In this document: positions 18,965 through 27,846 of the stretch, in pieces
Layout: every line of letters starts with the position of its first letter
How positions within the stretch are numbered: position 1 is the first letter of the stretch
Assembly (NCBI RefSeq): GCF_020829595.1
Contig: NZ_JAIVFW010000005.1
Location: forward strand, 133,974-197,973
DNA from: Nostoc sp. CHAB 5844
GTDB lineage: Bacteria; Cyanobacteriota; Cyanobacteriia; Cyanobacteriales; Nostocaceae
Length of the DNA: 64,000 nt
Direction of reading: 5' to 3'
Position numbers and translations under genes: made by a program
Notes under the pieces: generated by a model
What the model was told of the DNA's origin: nothing
What the model saw: only the letters and a program-made list of their open reading frames with translations
Database searches by the model: none

Positions 18965-19237
18965 TATCATGTCTGGGTAATTAGTTATAATTCCCGAATC
19001 TATGCAGAGAACCCAAAAACCCCTCCCCTCTGCTCACGCCAGTTGCTACAACTCTTGGAACCTCCCTTCGGGTTCGCAGTTCCGTGACTGTCGGCAAAGC
19101 CGACGACACTTGCTTCAACGCTCTTAACCCGCGCAACGCAGTGTCTCCCCAACGGACTGCTCACCGCAACGCACTGGCTCCCTTGCCCCTCTGCACCTGA
19201 AGCTGCCTTAATGATCAGTCTTTCACCGGACACGATA
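18965..19237. mobile_element. TATCATGTCCGG-end MITE, copy A, carrying a second repeat inside it
   Basis: The ends are TATCATGTCTGGG and CCGGACACGATA, with an exact TCATTC direct repeat at 18959-18964 and 19238-19243. The internal words GTAATTAGTTATAATTCCCG and CACCTGAAGCTGCCTTAATG are shared with the shorter copy at 21477-21604. The extra length is a separate repeat at about 19034-19188. Confidence 0.75.
19034..19188. repeat. GC-rich iterated repeat nested in MITE copy A
   Basis: About 155 bp are absent from the second copy of the host element. They contain CACGCCAGTTGCTACAAC, CTTGGAACC, GCAGTTCCGTGACTGTCGGC and CCAACGGACTGCTCACCGC. The same words appear in the same order in the 62.8-63.1 kb cluster. 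Confidence 0.7.
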
Positions 19238-19271
19238 TCATTCTGCATTTATGCAACACCGATTTTTCTCA

Positions 19272-20387
19272 TCACTGCGTAAGTTCCACTAAAGACAAAA
19301 GTTCTTGCGTGGTGAGACTGCGTTTTTTGTGCATTGATTCTTGCCGCACAGCATTTAGGATAGATTGAGTTTCTTCACTGTTAAGAATAATGCCGTGTTG
19401 TTGCAGCACATTAGATAATAAATGCCGACCAGAATGTTTACCGACAACTAAACGCCGCTCGTGTCCAATTTCTTCTGGGGCAAATGGCTCGTAGGTATAA
19501 GGATTTTGCAAAACTCCATGAGTATGAATACCTGATTCGTGGGCAAAAGTATTTTCACCCACAATTGCTTTCCAAGGTGGTAAACCATAACCTGATGCTG
19601 CTGCTACCAGTTGAGATATTTCTAATAAACGTCGCGTATCTATGCTTAAATCCAGTTTACATATATGTTTAAGAGCCATCACAACTTCTTCTAAAGCTGC
19701 ATTTCCGGCTCTTTCGCCTAAACCATTGACGGTAGTATTCACTGATAAAGCACCAGCTTGAATACCTGCTAGGGTGTTGGCAGTAGCTAAACCAAAATCA
19801 TTGTGAGTGTGCATTTCTACAGGGATAGACAAGGATGTGACTAATTTTCTTACCTTGTCATAAGTCGTGAAAGGGTCAAGAATGCCCACGGTGTCACAAA
19901 AGCGAAACCGCGATGCACCCCACTCTTGGGCAGAAAGTACTATATCAATGAGAAATTGTTCATCTGCTCTAGAAGAATCTTCTCCTCCCACAGATACAAA
20001 TAGTCCTTGATCTAAAGCAAAGCTTAGACTATCTTTGAGTTTTTGTAATACTAATTGCCACTGTCCCTGAAATTTTGCAGCAATTTGAATTGCAGACACG
20101 GGAATAGATATATGCACTCGCTTTAAACCACAAGCGATAGAAGCCTGAATATCAGAAATAACGGCACGGTTCCAACCTAAGAGATGAGCTTGCAAATTTA
20201 AATCAACAATTGCGGCGATCGCTTGTTGTTCTGCCTCACCCATCGCTGCAATGCCAATTTCTATTTCTGGAACGCCGATCGCATCCAGAAATTTGGCGAT
20301 CGCAATTTTCTCTTCTAAGTTAAAAACAACACCTGCCGCCTGTTCGCCATCACGTAATGTTGTATCATTGATGACAACCTGATCCAT
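19272..20387 (-). CDS. nifV: Homocitrate synthase (nitrogenase FeMo-cofactor)
   Basis: NifV condenses acetyl-CoA with 2-oxoglutarate to homocitrate, the organic ligand of the nitrogenase FeMo-cofactor. The 371-aa protein has the DRE-TIM signature INDTTLRDGEQAAGVVF at the N-terminus. The metal-site His pair is in VEMHTHNDFGLATANTLAG, and the second signature is GLGERAGNAALEEVVMAL. A C-terminal SGIHTHGVL/GKHSGRH region is also present. ATG 20387 is the natural start. No other nif gene is in the window, so it is an isolated nifV. It marks the organism as a diazotroph. The related leuA would be longer and carry a regulatory domain, absent here. Confidence 0.95.
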   Translation of the reverse strand: MDQVVINDTTLRDGEQAAGVVFNLEEKIAIAKFLDAIGVPEIEIGIAAMGEAEQQAIAAIVDLNLQAHLLGWNRAVISDIQASIACGLKRVHISIPVSAIQIAAKFQGQWQLVLQKLKDSLSFALDQGLFVSVGGEDSSRADEQFLIDIVLSAQEWGASRFRFCDTVGILDPFTTYDKVRKLVTSLSIPVEMHTHNDFGLATANTLAGIQAGALSVNTTVNGLGERAGNAALEEVVMALKHICKLDLSIDTRRLLEISQLVAAASGYGLPPWKAIVGENTFAHESGIHTHGVLQNPYTYEPFAPEEIGHERRLVVGKHSGRHLLSNVLQQHGIILNSEETQSILNAVRQESMHKKRSLTTQELLSLVELTQ

Positions 20388-20689
20388 TTTTCAACTTTCC
20401 CCAAAAAAAGAGATTTATATTCTTCGTCTGAGCTTGAATCAGCATAAGGAGAATTTGACAAAGATTACGTCAAAAGTAAAGGGGTATCCAATCTATACTT
20501 ATGCTACTTTGATGCAAGATTACTACAAATGGCATCACAGCAGATATGTTCTAATCCCTACTTGTCAAGGGGTATTTAAAGGCTCTTCTTTGCAATCTAC
20601 ATTAAAAAATTTTTGACACTTGAAAATACCTTCCTGAACTAAAATTTATTACACTCTCAAGAACGTATCTTGTTCACAATCCTGATATT
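20388..20689. other. Intergenic, no supported gene
   Basis: A 60-codon frame at 20434-20616 opens with TTG and lacks a well-placed ribosome site or recognisable features, so I do not call it. A+T-rich sequence upstream of nifV on the minus strand should carry its promoter. No repeat family member is seen here. Confidence 0.5.
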
Positions 20690-21190
20690 TTAATCTGAAG
20701 GGACAGTTCTATCTGATGATATTTCTGTTGTTTCTGGCAATGTTTCATGGTTAGTAGTAATAGTTTCAAAAAAGCGAGACATTAAAGGTAAGGCTATAAA
20801 TATTACTGCTAAAACTAATAAAAATGTGGAAATTCCGAAAAGCTGATTCTGCTGTATTTCTAATACACCACGTAAAATTACTTCTCTTAACGCAGAAACT
20901 ATCGTAATTTCAACTGCTGCTCCTACTGATATCTGCTGGGTTTGTAAATAATCAATGAGTAGACGAAATAACTCTACAAGAATCAAAATAAACAGTATAT
21001 CAGATGTAATCTCTCGGACATCTAAAGGATGCAAAAAGGAGAAGAACATATCTCCTAGCCTAATCAGCATCACGCAGAATAAACCAAGACACAGAGAGAT
21101 AATAATAAAGTCTTGAAATCTTTCTAGATTATTGACAATTCTTTCTCTCGCAAACCAACTGTTGACTTCTTTAATTACACGCTTTGGCAT
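20690..21190 (-). CDS. PsiE-like membrane protein
   Basis: This 166-aa protein has four predicted membrane segments (IIISLCLGLFCVMLIRLG; ILFILILVELFRLLIDYL; VSALREVILRGVLEI; FLLVLAVIFIALPLM). That layout and the ELFRLLIDYL/EITIVSALREVILRG block fit the phosphate-starvation-inducible PsiE family. It has a basic N-terminus and an acidic, Thr/Ser-rich cytoplasmic tail. PsiE function is unknown, and phosphate regulation here is not shown by any site I can see. Single gene; the gap of more than 300 nt to the next gene holds a palindromic repeat and a MITE. Confidence 0.75.
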   Translation of the reverse strand: MPKRVIKEVNSWFARERIVNNLERFQDFIIISLCLGLFCVMLIRLGDMFFSFLHPLDVREITSDILFILILVELFRLLIDYLQTQQISVGAAVEITIVSALREVILRGVLEIQQNQLFGISTFLLVLAVIFIALPLMSRFFETITTNHETLPETTEISSDRTVPSD

Positions 21191-21411
21191 AATTTATTCC
21201 AAGACTTGATTTACCTATTTCCATAATAGGCAATTTAAAAATTAAAATTTTTATTATAAACATTTATTTCTTGTGGTTTCGTAACATATATTTGAGGCTA
21301 TTTGTTATATGATTTACAGCAGAAATTTAAATTTTAAAAACGTATTCTTCTTGACAAACAATGTATTTTTTATTGATAGAATATCTTTTTTCAATTATTT
21401 GTGAACAATAA

Positions 21412-21442
21412 GATCCCCGACTCCTTGAAGAAGTCGGGGATC
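21412..21442. repeat. Palindromic repeat (TCCCCGACTTCTT family), copy 2
   Basis: GATCCCCGACT pairs with AGTCGGGGATC across CCTTGAAGA. Upstream TCAATTATTTGTGAAC matches the sequence before copy 1 at 13294. It is a free-standing intergenic hairpin repeat. Confidence 0.8.
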
Positions 21443-21476
21443 TGAACCTCTCAATTTTTACAAATCAAATACCTCA

Positions 21477-21604
21477 TATTATGTCCGGGTAATTAGTTAT
21501 AATTCCCGAATCTATGCAGAGAACCCAAAAACCCCTCCCCTCTGCTCCTCTGCTCCTCTGCACCTGAAGCTGCCTTAATGATAAGTCTTTCACCGGACAC
21601 GATA
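21477..21604. mobile_element. TATCATGTCCGG-end MITE, copy B (uninterrupted)
   Basis: It runs from TATTATGTCCGGG to CCGGACACGATA, about 128 bp, flanked by TCA on both sides (21474-21476 and 21605-21607). Its right edge supplies the sequence that abuts, and partly forms, the stop codon of the gene at 21605. No coding capacity. Confidence 0.75.
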
Positions 21605-21856
21605 TCAGTCAGGAGCAACCACTTTCTCGGCAATATGATGGTTTAGCGACCAACGATGGTCAATACTCACAGAGGTAAAAGCACAAATTTCTTCCAACCG
21701 TTTTTGTTGGACTGCGGCTTTCCGAAGAGTAATAATCAGTTGATTCACCTGATGTCGCAAATCGGGATTTTGATTAACGGCTAACAAGGTTTGTCTTTCT
21801 AAAAGTTGGAGTATCAATTCGTAGTGAATAGGTGACGGTAGAGGAATTTGCTCCAT
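21605..21856 (-). CDS. Small conserved cyanobacterial protein (DUF5340-like)
   Basis: The 83-aa protein starts at ATG 21856 (MEQIPLPSPIHYELILQLLE); a TTG at 21874 would add six residues. It is mostly helical (LLERQTLLAVNQNPDLRHQV, LIITLRKAAVQQKRLEEICA) and ends VDHRWSLNHH-like then EKVVAPD. I associate this pattern with DUF5340, a cyanobacterial family of unknown function; the assignment is from memory. The TGA stop sits exactly at the boundary of a MITE, so the original C-terminus may have been changed by the insertion. Confidence 0.7.
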   Translation of the reverse strand: MEQIPLPSPIHYELILQLLERQTLLAVNQNPDLRHQVNQLIITLRKAAVQQKRLEEICAFTSVSIDHRWSLNHHIAEKVVAPD

Positions 21857-22065
21857 GTGGCTTAAATATTGCAAATGTATAATTTATGTTAGTTAGAGTT
21901 TAGCTCTTGACATGAATTGTTACACAGGAAACAAACATTTGGTTGTTACAACCGTGATTTAACAATTAAGTTTTAGCGAAGATGCAGGTAATTACTGATT
22001 AGGTTATGTTACTTTTAGCACTAAAAACAATTACTCTGTAAAAGCGGTGCAAAATAGCCTCACCT

Positions 22066-22956
22066 TTAATAACTCTTTGGCAAGATCCAGGCGATCGCTA
22101 ATTCTGGATCTGGTTGTTTGACTAATGATTCGCCAATCAGCACAGCGGTTGCACCAGCTTGTTCTACTACACTCAAATCTTCAGGTGTATGTAGACCTGA
22201 TTCACTAACAACCAAAATATTGCGATCGCGTAATTGCTCACCCCTAGCCGCTAAAAGTTGACAAGTAGTTTGTAAGTCTACAGTGAAATCTTCTAGATTG
22301 CGATTGTTAATGCCAACTAAAGAGACACCATCCAAAGCCAGTACCCGATCAAGTTCTTCTAGACTGTGGACTTCAATCAATGCTGCCATATTTAAGGCTT
22401 TGGCAATTTTGATAAAGTACTGCAAGTCTTGGTCACTGACGATAGCTGCAATTAATAAAACGGCATCTGCACCTTGAATCCGGGCTAAGTACATCTGGTA
22501 AGGATAAATAATAAAATCCTTACACAGTAATGGTAAATCGACGGCGGCGCGGACTTTAACTAAGTTGTCAAAGCTGCCTTGAAAAAACTTGACATCTGTC
22601 AAAACAGAAATGCAACTAGCACCACCTTGTTGGTAGGATAGGGCGATCGCTACAGCGTCAAAATCTTCTCGTAACACGCCTTTACTCGGTGAAGCCTTTT
22701 TGACTTCGGCAATCAACGCTGGTTTTGTCTTACCTTGTTTGAGGGCGGCGACAAAATCCAGAGTTGGCGGTGCGGAGAGTGCTTGCTTTTGCAATTCTTT
22801 CAAAGGCTGCTTTTCCCGCATTTGCTCAACTTCAATTTCTTTTTGCCAGACAATTTCTTCCAAAATATTTTTAGGTTCGGCATCTGGCGTAGCAACTTGA
22901 TAGCGCAATATGGATACATCTATAGCTGGGCTAGGTTGACGGCGACGGATTTGCAT
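22066..22956 (-). CDS. trpC: Indole-3-glycerol phosphate synthase
   Basis: TrpC closes the ring of CdRP to indole-3-glycerol phosphate in tryptophan synthesis. The 296-aa TIM barrel starts at ATG 22956 with a cyanobacterial N-terminal extension ([20 protein letters not shown]). Catalytic features seen: Lys/Glu in [39 protein letters not shown], the Glu strand [25 protein letters not shown] and the phosphate-binding VSESGLHTP and VLIGESLVK. It lies downstream of lpdA on the same strand with a 117-nt STRR-filled gap, so co-transcription is possible. No other trp gene is nearby. Confidence 0.95.
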   Translation of the reverse strand: MQIRRRQPSPAIDVSILRYQVATPDAEPKNILEEIVWQKEIEVEQMREKQPLKELQKQALSAPPTLDFVAALKQGKTKPALIAEVKKASPSKGVLREDFDAVAIALSYQQGGASCISVLTDVKFFQGSFDNLVKVRAAVDLPLLCKDFIIYPYQMYLARIQGADAVLLIAAIVSDQDLQYFIKIAKALNMAALIEVHSLEELDRVLALDGVSLVGINNRNLEDFTVDLQTTCQLLAARGEQLRDRNILVVSESGLHTPEDLSVVEQAGATAVLIGESLVKQPDPELAIAWILPKSY

Positions 22957-22959
22957 ATT

Positions 22960-23072
22960 TAGTGCTGAGTGCTGAGTGCTGTTAGCGGTAGCGGGGCGTT
23001 TAGCCCGTGCTGAGTAGTAAGTAAAAAGATAAAATTTTTACTTTTACCTTTTTACTTTTTACTTTTGCCTTT
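22960..23072. repeat. STRR-type repeats between lpdA and trpC
   Basis: Three gtgctga heptamers (22962-22982) are followed by runs of ACTTTTACC/TTTTTACTTTT with a complementary agtaaaaagataaaa block. They form an A/T hairpin around 23020-23068. The same TTTTTACTTTTTACTTTTG words encode the N-terminus of lnt at 54.5 kb. Confidence 0.65.
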
Positions 23073-23073
23073 T

Positions 23074-24501
23074 TTAGGCTACTGCCCGTTTGTAGGCTTC
23101 GTCTAGAACTTCCGAGAGGGTTGGGTGGGCGTGAACTAGATGGGCGAGGGTGTGGACAGATTGACGGTTAGCCAAGGCGGCTGAAGCTTCGTGAATTAAG
23201 TCGGAGGCGTGCATCCCGAAGATGTGAACGCCTAAAACTTCGCCTGTGTCTTTGCGATAGACTACCTTGGCGATACCGTCGGCTTCGTTTTCTGCCAACG
23301 CCTTGGAGTTGCCTTTGAAGTAACTCTTACTTGTGCCGACTTCAAAACCTTCTGTTTGTCCCAATTCCTTAGCGGCGGTTTCTGTTAAACCGACATAGCT
23401 AACTTCTGGGTGAGTGAAGGCGGCGGCGGGGATGCTGCGATAATCAACAGTACGCGATCGCCCGACGATATTTTCGACAGCTACAATACCTTGAGCGGAA
23501 GCGGCGTGAGCCAGCATCATTTTGCCATTTGCATCACCAATTGCCCACAGATGCGGTACGACTTCACCTGCACTCAATACTGCCATGCGATCGTCTACAG
23601 GGATAAAGTTTCGCCTGTCTAATTCTACCCCTACAGATTCCAAACCGAGGTTTTGAGTAGCCGGGATGCGTCCTGTTGCTACTAGGCAAGCATCGACTTC
23701 CAGAACTTCTAAATCTTCCTTAGTTTTGAAATCAGCTAACTCAATTACTACCGGAGAACCGGGAATGACTCTTTTGGCGTAGATGCCGACTTTCGTTTCA
23801 ATATCGCGGGGGGTAATTAGTACCCGTTCAGCGAGTTTGGCGATATCGCGGTCAAAACCTGGCATTAACTGGTCTAGGGCTTCAATCATCGTGATTTCAC
23901 TGCCCAAAGCTGAGTAGACATCAGAAAATTCCAAGCCGATGTAACCGCTACCAATAATTGCCACCCAGGGCGGCAGAGATTCTAGTTTTACACCTTGGTC
24001 ACTAGTAAAAACTGTTTTGCCGTCAACTTCAATCCCTGGAGGAACGAAGGGAACTGAACCAGGCGACAGAATAATATCCTTAGCGGTGATTGTTTTTTCA
24101 CTGCCGTCCCCGATGACAGTGATTTTCTGTGTCCCGGCGATTTTTCCCCAACCCCGGATGATATCTACTCCCAGACGCTTGAGGCTGTTGGTTAAATCGC
24201 CTTGAATTTTCGAAACTAAATTGCCCGCATGATCTGCGATCGCTTGGCGATCGAACTCTACATTACCAATTTGAATGCCCAGTGACTTGAGGTGGTGGGC
24301 ATTACGTAACTCCCGCACACGTCCAGCTGCTGCCAGCAATGCTTTCGATGGAATACAGCCCCTGTTGACACAGGTTCCGCCCATGTCCGCTGCTTCGATA
24401 ATCGCTGTTTTCAGACCGCAGCTTACCGCGTGTAGGGCAGCGCCATGTCCGCCTACACCAGCGCCAATAATTACTAAATCGTAATCAAATCCATGACTCA
24501 C
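23074..24501 (-). CDS. lpdA: Dihydrolipoyl dehydrogenase
   Basis: This FAD-dependent E3 enzyme reoxidises dihydrolipoamide in the pyruvate dehydrogenase complex and in glycine cleavage. The 475-aa protein has the Rossmann motif [16 protein letters not shown], the redox-active disulphide [16 protein letters not shown], the NAD motif [16 protein letters not shown], the FAD-binding [15 protein letters not shown] and the C-terminal His-Glu pair [14 protein letters not shown]. The start is GTG 24501 ([10 protein letters not shown]). Cyanobacterial LpdA groups with plastid E3 enzymes, in keeping with [13 protein letters not shown] (from memory). Confidence 0.95.
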   Translation of the reverse strand: MSHGFDYDLVIIGAGVGGHGAALHAVSCGLKTAIIEAADMGGTCVNRGCIPSKALLAAAGRVRELRNAHHLKSLGIQIGNVEFDRQAIADHAGNLVSKIQGDLTNSLKRLGVDIIRGWGKIAGTQKITVIGDGSEKTITAKDIILSPGSVPFVPPGIEVDGKTVFTSDQGVKLESLPPWVAIIGSGYIGLEFSDVYSALGSEITMIEALDQLMPGFDRDIAKLAERVLITPRDIETKVGIYAKRVIPGSPVVIELADFKTKEDLEVLEVDACLVATGRIPATQNLGLESVGVELDRRNFIPVDDRMAVLSAGEVVPHLWAIGDANGKMMLAHAASAQGIVAVENIVGRSRTVDYRSIPAAAFTHPEVSYVGLTETAAKELGQTEGFEVGTSKSYFKGNSKALAENEADGIAKVVYRKDTGEVLGVHIFGMHASDLIHEASAALANRQSVHTLAHLVHAHPTLSEVLDEAYKRAVA

Positions 24502-25011
24502 GTTAGTTTCCCCGTGTGCTTCGCCTATTTATTCTCAACTCGACTAGCTATCCTGACAACTCGTTGAGAGTTGGGAATGGCTAAATCAACTATTATCATT
24601 CACCCTAGCAAGCGAAGGGATAAATTTATGGACAATTTTAGTAAACATTATTCACTTACTGAATTTTATACTGATATGGCTAATTTTTTCGGAAAGCTAT
24701 AATAGCTAATCCAGGTTGTCAAAAACTTATTATTTTTACCTTGGTAAGTTGCTTGTACTTTGATTAATCAATATATTGGACAATTAAACTTAGATAATAA
24801 GTATTAGAAAATACTAGTAGTCAATAGTGGAAATAAACTACTCTTGACGTAAATATTTTGTCTTCTGCTTTCTTATACTAGTATCGTATTGTTGGAAATT
24901 TCAGTAACAGCCTTATGGTTATGACTGGGAATTCAAAATCGGTATGAGCCGAAAAGCCAACCTGGATCTAAAATTCATTTACGCATAGGATTTTCGCACT
25001 TCGTCCGCCCG
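24502..25011. other. Divergent intergenic region lpdA / SWIM gene
   Basis: About 510 bp with no coding frame of note. It is A+T-rich and should carry both divergent promoters. The last 130 nt before 25012 have GAATTCAAAATCGGTATGAG and CATTTACGCATAGG but no clear ribosome site. No member of the window's repeat families is seen. Confidence 0.5.
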
Positions 25012-26787
25012 ATGTCTATTCCCAAAATCAGTGAATTTACCATCCGTCGTTATGCCAACGCCAAGTCTTACCAACGCGGTGAGGCTTATTTTGAGTCTGG
25101 TGCTGTGGATACCATTACTCGGCGCGGTAATCTTTTACAAGCAGAAGTTGATGGCAGTGAAGCTAGACCATATCGTGTCAGCCTCAGTTTTGATGGTCAC
25201 AGTTTAACCTCGGCAAATTGCACCTGTGCTTACAACTTTGACGGATGGTGTAAACACATTGTGGCAACTATGCTTGTCTGTGTCCGTCAGCCAGAAATTA
25301 TTGAGCATCGTCCGACTTTGGAGCAATTGCTAGATCGGCTGGATCATGTGCAAACTCAAAGGCTAGTGCAAGAATTAGTTGCAGAACATCCTCAACTGAT
25401 CGATACGGTTGATCGTCATGTCATCTGGATGACAAATCCGGCTCCCCAGACGAAAAAACTCAAATCTCTGCGGCAGAATACTATCGATACGGCTCCTTTT
25501 CGGCGGCAAGTGCGGCAGATTATTCACGATGGTGTGCGCTATTTGGAGGACGGCTGTGAAGAAGACCCAATTGCGGAAGAATTGCTCAGTTTAGTGCAAT
25601 CTGCTGTAGATTTGATTGAACGGGGAGAAGGGAATAAAGCGATCGCAGTTTTAGAAGCAATTACTTCTAGTTGTATCGAAAATTGGTATGAAGTCGCCGA
25701 GTATGGTGCTGACTATGATGAAATTGCCTGGGAATTGAATAATGCTTGGTGTGAAGGGATTCTCTCGGCGGAACTGACTCCAGAAGAAAAAGTTGACATC
25801 CAGGTAAATTTGGAAGTCTGGCAAGATGAATGGGATGTTGATTTTGGTCTAAGTTTGGAGGCTTTGCGCCAAGGTTGGGATTACCCGCCACTGGTAGAAG
25901 TTTTGCAAGGCAAGATTAGCGAACGGGGTGTATGGGAGGCGACAATTCCCGATTATGCTGATGATTTAGCTTTAATTCGGCTAAAAATTCTGGAACGGCA
26001 AGAGCGTTATCAAGAATACTTATATCTGGCTGAGGCAGAAGGGCAAACTCGGCAATATCTAACTATGCTGGGCAGACTCGGCAGGGTAGAGGAAGCCTTG
26101 GAAGCTGCCCAAACAGAGATGAATTCAATGGAAGAAGCCTTTGCTTTGGGCAAAACCCTGCAAGAACAAGGAGCCTTGCAACAAGCTTTACATATTGCAC
26201 AAATTGGCTTGCAGTTAAAAGGAAATTGTCAGTATGACTTGGGCATTTGGACAAGTGATTTAGCCCAGAAGTTGGGAGATAAAACTACAGCATTGCAAGC
26301 AAAAAAGCTGGCCTTTCAGGCGTATCCTTCTCTGGAAGAATACCAAAATATCCAAAATTTGGCTGGGGAAGAATGGGAAAGAGTTAAATCTGAATTGTTG
26401 AAAATGCTGCGTGTTTATATTAGTTGGGAAACTGCCCCAGTCAAGGTGGATATTTTTTTACATGAGGAACTGATTGATGATGCGATCGCGATCGCTAATG
26501 AACTCAGTCATTATCAATCTGATATTATTCATCGGGTGATGAAGGCTGCTATCCCCCATCGCCCTGAGTGGGTGATTACTCATGCTTGTCGCCGCGCTGA
26601 ATCAATTATGGATGCAGGTAAAGCTGAATACTATGATGCTGCTGTCGAGTGGCTAAAGAAAGCCCGCGCTGCTTACTTAGCATCAGATAGACAAGCTGAA
26701 TGGTCAAATTATCGCGCCAAATTAATGGAAATCCACGCCCGCAAGCGCAAATTGATGGGAATGTTGCAAGGACGAGATATGCAATAA
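25012..26787 (+). CDS. SWIM zinc-finger protein
   Basis: This 591-aa protein has an N-terminal SWIM domain. The zinc ligands are in CTCAYNFDGWCKHI (CxC...CxH, about residues 70-83), preceded by FTIRRYANAKSYQRGEAYF, which is typical of the family. SWIM domains bind DNA or proteins and are often encoded beside SNF2 helicases. Here no helicase is adjacent. The rest is helical and repeat-like (RLGRVEEALEAAQTEMNSME; LQQALHIAQIGLQLKG), suggesting TPR-like solenoids. ATG 25012 fits the conserved N-terminus, though no good ribosome site precedes it. Function unknown. Confidence 0.85.
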   Translation: MSIPKISEFTIRRYANAKSYQRGEAYFESGAVDTITRRGNLLQAEVDGSEARPYRVSLSFDGHSLTSANCTCAYNFDGWCKHIVATMLVCVRQPEIIEHRPTLEQLLDRLDHVQTQRLVQELVAEHPQLIDTVDRHVIWMTNPAPQTKKLKSLRQNTIDTAPFRRQVRQIIHDGVRYLEDGCEEDPIAEELLSLVQSAVDLIERGEGNKAIAVLEAITSSCIENWYEVAEYGADYDEIAWELNNAWCEGILSAELTPEEKVDIQVNLEVWQDEWDVDFGLSLEALRQGWDYPPLVEVLQGKISERGVWEATIPDYADDLALIRLKILERQERYQEYLYLAEAEGQTRQYLTMLGRLGRVEEALEAAQTEMNSMEEAFALGKTLQEQGALQQALHIAQIGLQLKGNCQYDLGIWTSDLAQKLGDKTTALQAKKLAFQAYPSLEEYQNIQNLAGEEWERVKSELLKMLRVYISWETAPVKVDIFLHEELIDDAIAIANELSHYQSDIIHRVMKAAIPHRPEWVITHACRRAESIMDAGKAEYYDAAVEWLKKARAAYLASDRQAEWSNYRAKLMEIHARKRKLMGMLQGRDMQ

Positions 26788-26871
26788 TAGTCAAAAATCA
26801 AAATTAGCAAAGCTGCACTAGAAACTGAAGCTGGCGATAAAAGCCGCGATCGCACTGTCCCAGTTGTTTTA

Positions 26872-27050
26872 CTAAGGTTCTTGAGCAAGGGCTAAGACAC
26901 GCTGATATAACTGGGGGCTGACGCGAAAACCAGCCTGGTTGGTCAAAGCATCCATAACAGGTTGAACCTGGGGGATGAGGCTTCTAGCAACCAGAGATGA
27001 TTGACAAGGGCAAGATTGGAGAGGGCGGAGGTATCGCTGACGACGATCAT
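26872..27050 (-). pseudogene. DUF3368 PIN-type toxin gene with a large internal deletion
   Basis: The gene starts at ATG 27050, overlapping the antitoxin stop as ATGA. It begins MIVVSDTSALSNLALVNHLW, the N-terminus of DUF3368 PIN-domain toxins with the first catalytic Asp. The frame ends within 35 codons. The +1 frame then carries the family's C-terminus (SLIPQVQPVMDALTNQAG, FRVSPQLYQRVLALAQEP). Intact relatives are about 155-165 aa, so roughly 100 codons with the remaining PIN acidic residues are missing. The join is near 26985-27000. It cannot be an active nuclease. Confidence 0.85.
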
Positions 27051-27298
27051 AACCAGCCCCGATCACGCAGGTGCTGAACATCCTGCTCAAAGTCTTCCAC
27101 ATCGTAATGGACGTAAATGTTCCGGTCTGCCAGTAGCTTTTGAAAGTCCATCACGTTCATCCCAGCAATTTTGCTGGCGCGGCTGAGGGAAATCCGTTCT
27201 TGCTGAAACAGGGCAATGGCAATTTCACGAAGCCAGTCACTCTGGTTAAAGGTTTTAGTTTGGCTGAGGCTATCAGGTAGGTTCAGAGTAATTTGCAT
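27047..27298 (-). CDS. UPF0175 family antitoxin
   Basis: The 83-aa protein starts at ATG 27298, with GAGG about 12 nt upstream. The residues before it to 27316 are not needed. The sequence ITLNLPDSL, ALFQQERISLSRASKIAGMN and DFQKLLADRNIYVHYDVEDF is the UPF0175 pattern: an N-terminal strand and a helix-turn-helix-like core. Members pair with DUF3368 PIN toxins, and the overlap ATGA with the collapsed toxin confirms the pairing. This antitoxin is intact although its toxin is not. It may regulate its own promoter, as type II antitoxins usually do (inference). Confidence 0.85.
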   Translation of the reverse strand: MQITLNLPDSLSQTKTFNQSDWLREIAIALFQQERISLSRASKIAGMNVMDFQKLLADRNIYVHYDVEDFEQDVQHLRDRGWL

Positions 27299-27528
27299 CG
27301 GGTTGCCCTCACGCAATCATCTTTAATTAATTTTAAGGTCTATGGCTGGCGTTGTGTACCTACTCTGATTACCCTGAAGCCTATTTTTGCCTGGCCTTGT
27401 TGTTCTGGTTCCAAGGGAACCAAAGGTCTAACTTGGCGATCGCTTGTTGGTAAGATTTGAGAACCAATGGTTCTAATTTGGCATTTTATAATGAAATATG
27501 GACAATAAATTTTCATGAGGTCAAAAAT

Positions 27529-27846
27529 ATGACACACTCTTCACCAGAAAGAATTGTCAGACGTGGGAGAGTATTTCCAGAAATTCAATGGACAGAAGCA
27601 CAAAAAGCTCAAGAAAAAGCCAGAAGACAGGCATTTTATGAGCGTTGTTGGGTAATTTTTGAACGTTTAAAACCAGAAATACTAGATAAATACTATGGTT
27701 GGTATATTGCCATTGAACCTGATAGTGGTGATTATTTTATTGATCGGGATAAAGAAGTAGCAAGTAAAACGGCCAGAGAAAAATACCCTCATGTGATTCA
27801 TCATATTTTTGGCATTAATGAAACAGGAGTTAGTGGCAGAATATGA
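27529..27846 (+). CDS. Small protein paired with a retropepsin-like protein
   Basis: The 105-aa protein starts at ATG 27529 after GAGG; the frame upstream (to 27457) lacks these features. It is Lys/Arg/Glu-rich in the first half (EAQKAQEKARRQAFYERC). A compact C-terminal block follows (YYGWYIAIEPDSGDYFIDRD, VASKTAREKYP, HIFGINETGVSGRI). I recognise this as a recurrent cyanobacterial partner of small aspartyl-protease-like proteins but know no function for it. It overlaps the next gene as ATGA (27843-27846), which implies translational coupling and a functional pair. Confidence 0.75.
   Translation: MTHSSPERIVRRGRVFPEIQWTEAQKAQEKARRQAFYERCWVIFERLKPEILDKYYGWYIAIEPDSGDYFIDRDKEVASKTAREKYPHVIHHIFGINETGVSGRI

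Noticed and set aside
19000-19248. 82-codon minus-strand frame
   Set aside because: It lies wholly inside a MITE and its nested repeat.
20434-20616. 60-codon frame upstream of nifV
   Set aside because: It opens with TTG, has no well-placed ribosome site, and its translation has no recognisable pattern; likely chance.
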